From positions 3,534,001-3,598,000 of the forward strand of contig OY969789.1 in the NCBI GenBank assembly GCA_963703085.1: DNA of 64,000 bases. Direction: 5' to 3'. This DNA comes from DATAEG01 sp963703085 (GTDB lineage: Bacteria > Actinomycetota > Actinomycetes > Mycobacteriales > Jatrophihabitantaceae). Position 1 is the first letter of the stretch, and each line of letters begins with the position of its first letter. Below, piece by piece: positions 58,630 through 64,000 of the stretch. Both the position numbers and the translations under genes were made by a program. Below the pieces are notes generated by a model that did not search any database, was not told the DNA's origin, and saw only the letters and a list, made by a program, of their open reading frames with translations.

Positions 58630-59810
58630 TGCATCCGTTCGCGTTCTTCCGTCGCCTCTATCGCGGCGAGACCAACATCCAGTTCATCAAGTACACCAAG
58701 CGTTGGTTCGCCGTCTCGGTCGTGCTCATCCTGATCTGCCTCGCCAGCATGTTGTTCCGGGGATTCAACTTCGGTATCGACTTCAAGGGCGGCAGCCAGT
58801 TCCAGGTGGGTACCGCCGGCACCAAGATCACCACTGAACAACTGGTGAACACCGTCGAGCAGACCGGCGTCAAGGTGCCGGATCCGGCGCAGGTGGTCGG
58901 CTCCGGCAGTTCGAAATCGATCGTCGTGAAGACGGCCGTCCTCTCGCAGGATCAGATCAACAATGTCGTGACGGCGATCAACAAGCTCAAGCCGCACTCG
59001 TTCTCCTCGACGACGGTGAGCGCATCGTGGGGGAGCGACGTCACCAAGAACGCCATCCAGGCGCTGGTGCTGTTCCTGATCCTGGTGTCGATTTACATCG
59101 CGATACGGTTCGAGGCCCGGATGGCCGTCGGGGCGATCATCTCGCTGCTGCACGACCTGGTCATCGCTGCCGGCATCTACTCGATCGTCGGGTTCGAGGT
59201 CACCCCGTCCACGGTGGTCGGGCTGCTGACCATCCTCGGTTTCTCGCTGTACGACACCGTCGTGGTGTTCGACAAGGTCTCGGAGAACACCAGGGATCTG
59301 ACTGCTGGTTCCCGGATGACGTTCTCCGACGGGGCGAACCTGGCGGTGAACCAGACCTTGATGCGCTCGATCAACACGTCGCTGATCTCGTTGCTGCCGG
59401 TCGCCGGCTTGCTGTTCGTCGGCGCCGGGTTGCTCGGTGTCGGCACCATCGAGGACCTGGCGCTCATCCTGTTCGTCGGGCTGGCGGTGGGTGCGTACTC
59501 GTCGCTGTTCCTCGCCACGCCCATCGTCTGCACCCTCACCGAACGCCAGCCCGCCTACCAGGCATTGCAGCGCCGGGTGGCCACGAAGCGGGCGGCGGAG
59601 GAGGCGCGCAAGGCGGCCATCGAGGCCGACCCGGAGCTGGCTGCCGTGCTGGCGCGGGAACGCCGAGGCGCACCGGCTCCGGCACCACGTCCCGGCGCGC
59701 GGCCGGCCGCAGCGGGCACCGCCACGATCCCTCGCCCGACGCGGCCCACCCGGCCGGCCGGCCGACCTTCGACGCGAAAGAACTCGCCGACCCGCAAGCG
59801 CCCCCGGTGA
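58629..59810 (+). CDS. secF: Protein translocase subunit SecF
   Basis: 393 aa, six membrane helices. FNFGIDFKGGSQFQVG after TM1 is the SecF signature; YDTVVVFDKVSENTR lies in the TM4-5 region. The C-terminal ~70 residues are Arg/Pro/Ala rich and cytoplasmic (RPTRPTRPAGRPSTRKNSPT). ATG 58629 shares its A with the corrected secD stop (TGATG). The stop overlaps apt (GTGA). Confidence 0.95.
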   Translation: MHPFAFFRRLYRGETNIQFIKYTKRWFAVSVVLILICLASMLFRGFNFGIDFKGGSQFQVGTAGTKITTEQLVNTVEQTGVKVPDPAQVVGSGSSKSIVVKTAVLSQDQINNVVTAINKLKPHSFSSTTVSASWGSDVTKNAIQALVLFLILVSIYIAIRFEARMAVGAIISLLHDLVIAAGIYSIVGFEVTPSTVVGLLTILGFSLYDTVVVFDKVSENTRDLTAGSRMTFSDGANLAVNQTLMRSINTSLISLLPVAGLLFVGAGLLGVGTIEDLALILFVGLAVGAYSSLFLATPIVCTLTERQPAYQALQRRVATKRAAEEARKAAIEADPELAAVLARERRGAPAPAPRPGARPAAAGTATIPRPTRPTRPAGRPSTRKNSPTRKRPR

Positions 59811-60343
59811 GCTCACCGACCCAGCCGGTCGCCGAACTCATCGCCGCGCGGTTGCGCGACGTCCCGGACTTCCCGAAGGCGGGCGTGCTGTTCAAGGACA
59901 TCACGCCGCTGCTCGCCGACGGTGCTGCGTTCGGCCTGGTCACCGGTGCACTGGCCGAACTGGCCCGCGCGCTCGAGGTGGAATTGGTGGCCGGGGTGGA
60001 GGCACGCGGGTTCATCGTGGCCGCGGCCCTGGCTGATCGGCTCGGCTGCGGGCTGGTCCCGGTGCGCAAGGCCGGCAAGTTGCCGCCACCCACAGTGCAT
60101 GCCAGATACGAGCTGGAGTACGGCACCGAGGAGATCGAGGTGCCGGTCGGCGTGTTGGCCGGTCACCGGGTCCTGCTGGTGGACGACGTGCTGGCGACCG
60201 GTGGGACGCTCGCGGCGGCCACTGATCTGATCGAGCGAGCCGGCGGGCACATCGTCGGCCTCGCCGTTCTGCTGGAGCTCGGCTTCCTGAACGGTCGGCA
60301 ACGGCTGTCCGCGCATCCGCTCACTGCGTTGCTGCAGGTCTGA
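59807..60343 (+). CDS. apt: Adenine phosphoribosyltransferase
   Basis: 178 aa purine-salvage enzyme making AMP from adenine and PRPP. FPKAGVLFKDITPLLADG, VEARGFIVAAALADRLGCGL, RKAGKLPPPTVHARYELEYG, and the PRPP loop VLLVDDVLATGGTLAAA are all present. GTG 59807 overlaps the secF stop. In Mycobacterium a lipoprotein gene lies between secF and apt; here they are fused directly in one coupled operon. Confidence 0.95.
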   Translation: MSSPTQPVAELIAARLRDVPDFPKAGVLFKDITPLLADGAAFGLVTGALAELARALEVELVAGVEARGFIVAAALADRLGCGLVPVRKAGKLPPPTVHARYELEYGTEEIEVPVGVLAGHRVLLVDDVLATGGTLAAATDLIERAGGHIVGLAVLLELGFLNGRQRLSAHPLTALLQV

Positions 60344-60511
60344 CACTTCACCGCACCCCGTACGATTGACAGCGCGGGTTCTGCGGCTCCGAGTAGTTCG
60401 GGACGCTGGACGCCCGGTGCTGAGCGGAGGTGTGGGCTGAGTAGGGACGTTGTCGCTGATGGGTCGCGGCGGGTAGCCGACGAGCCGGGCACGACCACGT
60501 CCACTGCGCCC

Positions 60512-62926
<2,415 letters not shown>

Positions 62927-62940
62927 CACCCGGCCGCGCG

Positions 62941-63813
62941 CTACTTGACGATGCGGACCGTCTTGAAGATGAAGTCGATGTTCGGCCGGCCGCCGCCGGC
63001 CTGATTGGACTCGTCGTCGCCGCCGGCGGCAATCTTCTGCACGATGTCCAGGCCCTTGGTGATCTTGCCGATCACGGTGTACTTGCCCGGACTGCCGAGA
63101 CCGCTGGTGCTGTCCTTGGTGATGAAGAAGAACTGGCTGGAGTTGGTGTTCGCTCCCGAGTTGGCCATGGCCAGCACGCCGGCCGGGTATTTGGCCGTCT
63201 TGAGGCTCTCGTCCTTGACGGTGTAGGTGGGGCCGCCGCCCGTCGTCCCGCTCGGATCACCGCACTGCACGACGAAGATTCCGGAGTTCACCGACCGCGG
63301 GCAGGCGGTGTTGTCATAGAACTTCTTGCCGATCAGGTAGACGATGCTCTGCACGTTGCACGGCGCGTTCTTGCCGTCCAGCTCCACGGTCACCACGCCC
63401 TGGTTGGTGGTGAACTGCACCGTTCGGGTCGCGGTCGGCGTCGGCTTCGGGTCCGGTGGGAGTCCGACGTCGAAGAGCCGCCCGCTCTTCAGCCCGGTCG
63501 CCGTCTCCTTGTACTTGCACGGCCCGGTGGTGCTCTTCGGCTTGGTCCGGGTGATCTTGGCCGGACTCCTGCTCGGCAGGGCCGCGACGCCGCTGCTGCT
63601 GCTGCTGCTGGAGTTTGCAGCGGTGTTCTTCTTCTTGTTGCCGTCGTTGCTCACCACGATGAACGCGGTCACGACAGCCACCACGACGACGATCCCCGCA
63701 GCGGTGAGGACGGTCAGGGTCCGCTTGCGACGGCGCTCCCGCGCGACCCGAGCCTGCAGCTGACGTTCGAGCTTGCGGCGGGCTGCTTCTCGGCGCTGCT
63801 TGTTCGTCGACAC
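62941..63813 (-). CDS. Membrane-anchored cyclophilin-type peptidyl-prolyl isomerase
   Basis: 290 aa. Basic N-terminus (REAARRKLERQLQARVARER), one membrane helix (LTVLTAAGIVVVVAVVTAFI), a seven-Ser run encoded by a triplet repeat, then the cyclophilin domain from ~120: FTTNQGVVTVELDGKNAPCN, YDNTACPRSVNSGIFVVQCG with the catalytic Arg, and ANSGANTNSSQFFFITKDST. Catalyses proline cis-trans isomerisation, here outside the membrane. GTG 63813 has GGAAGGA at 9 nt; the frame is open to 63858. Converges with rel, like ppiB near rel in Mycobacterium. Confidence 0.9.
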   Translation of the reverse strand: MSTNKQRREAARRKLERQLQARVARERRRKRTLTVLTAAGIVVVVAVVTAFIVVSNDGNKKKNTAANSSSSSSSGVAALPSRSPAKITRTKPKSTTGPCKYKETATGLKSGRLFDVGLPPDPKPTPTATRTVQFTTNQGVVTVELDGKNAPCNVQSIVYLIGKKFYDNTACPRSVNSGIFVVQCGDPSGTTGGGPTYTVKDESLKTAKYPAGVLAMANSGANTNSSQFFFITKDSTSGLGSPGKYTVIGKITKGLDIVQKIAAGGDDESNQAGGGRPNIDFIFKTVRIVK

Positions 63814-63858
63814 GCGGAACGGTCCTTCCTCGATGCGGATAGGGCGGGTAGGCGACAC

Positions 63859-64000
63859 CGCCGGCTACGCGTTGTGGGGGGCGCGGTGGTACGTCGGGCG
63901 GAGAGTCTACGGAACAGGCCTGGGTGCCCGGCCGACTGTGCCCTGTGGGTTCCCGGAGAATGGCGGGCAGCGGTGCTCGAGCGCCTCGCGCAGGCGGATA
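63859..64000. other. End of window, no gene assigned
   Basis: 142 bp upstream of the cyclophilin gene. An ATG at about 63960 opens a frame to the edge (MAGSGARAPRAG), but it is too short to judge. No promoter is clear. Confidence 0.4.

Overview
The window is 64 kb of a GC-rich actinobacterial chromosome. Three things point there: codon use dominated by G/C third positions, many GTG starts and leaderless starts (a TANNNT hexamer 6-7 nt before the start codon), and a block whose gene order matches the mycobacterial thrS...rel region. That block holds genes for phosphatidylinositol mannoside synthesis (pgsA, acyltransferase, pimA). I cannot name a genus; a soil or plant-associated actinobacterium outside Mycobacterium is my inference.

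Left part, 1-33 kb, accessory. (a) An ECF41-type sigma factor, cut by the window edge, is divergent from a DHA2 drug exporter. Two back-to-back promoters of ECF41 type lie between them. (b) A DMT permease faces a frameshifted D-threonine aldolase/D-serine dehydratase-like gene. (c) A SigK-like sigma factor is paired with a membrane anti-sigma factor, followed by tRNA-Val(CAC). (d) A glycosyltransferase resembling rifamycin glycosyltransferases and a HelR-type helicase lie in tandem behind a 19-bp element matching the rifamycin-associated element, a candidate two-mechanism rifamycin resistance unit. (e) From 11.4 to 20.7 kb there is a LacI-controlled carbohydrate locus: regulator, GH172 (DUF2961) enzyme, ABC importer, Zn-dehydrogenase, SDR, and a Tat-exported DUF4185-like propeller with a C-terminal binding domain. 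A shared AATCGATT-centred operator occurs at three of its promoters and, degenerately, before the regulator. It may be a furanoside or D-arabinan scavenging system. (f) NlpC/P60 hydrolase and PEP-mutase family genes. (g) An amine catabolism locus at 22.5-29 kb: saccharopine-dehydrogenase-like protein, APC permease, aminobutyraldehyde-type dehydrogenase, Lrp/AsnC regulator and omega-aminotransferase, with a shared CGACG-N5-CGTCG dyad. (h) Gfo/Idh/MocA oxidoreductase with an SRPBCC protein, and the lactate oxidation operon lutABC.

Right part, 33-64 kb, mostly core. CapA-like lipoprotein, thrS, HIT-family phosphorylase, a broken DUF222/HNH endonuclease gene, GNAT acetyltransferase, EF-G-like GTPase, then pgsA-acyltransferase-pimA, a small membrane protein and a DUF3048 lipoprotein. 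Next comes pdxS, a 93-bp tandem repeat array, three poorly characterised genes, pdxT and yebC. A site-2 protease is divergent from ruvC-(TPR gene)-ruvA-ruvB, which has a LexA box. The block ends with yajC-secD-secF-apt-rel and a membrane-anchored cyclophilin.

Three genes show apparent frameshifts: the aldolase-like gene (1), DUF222/HNH (3) and the secD tail (1-2). Every one can be repaired by removing a single base, so either gene decay in dispensable sequence or indel errors in the assembly are possible.
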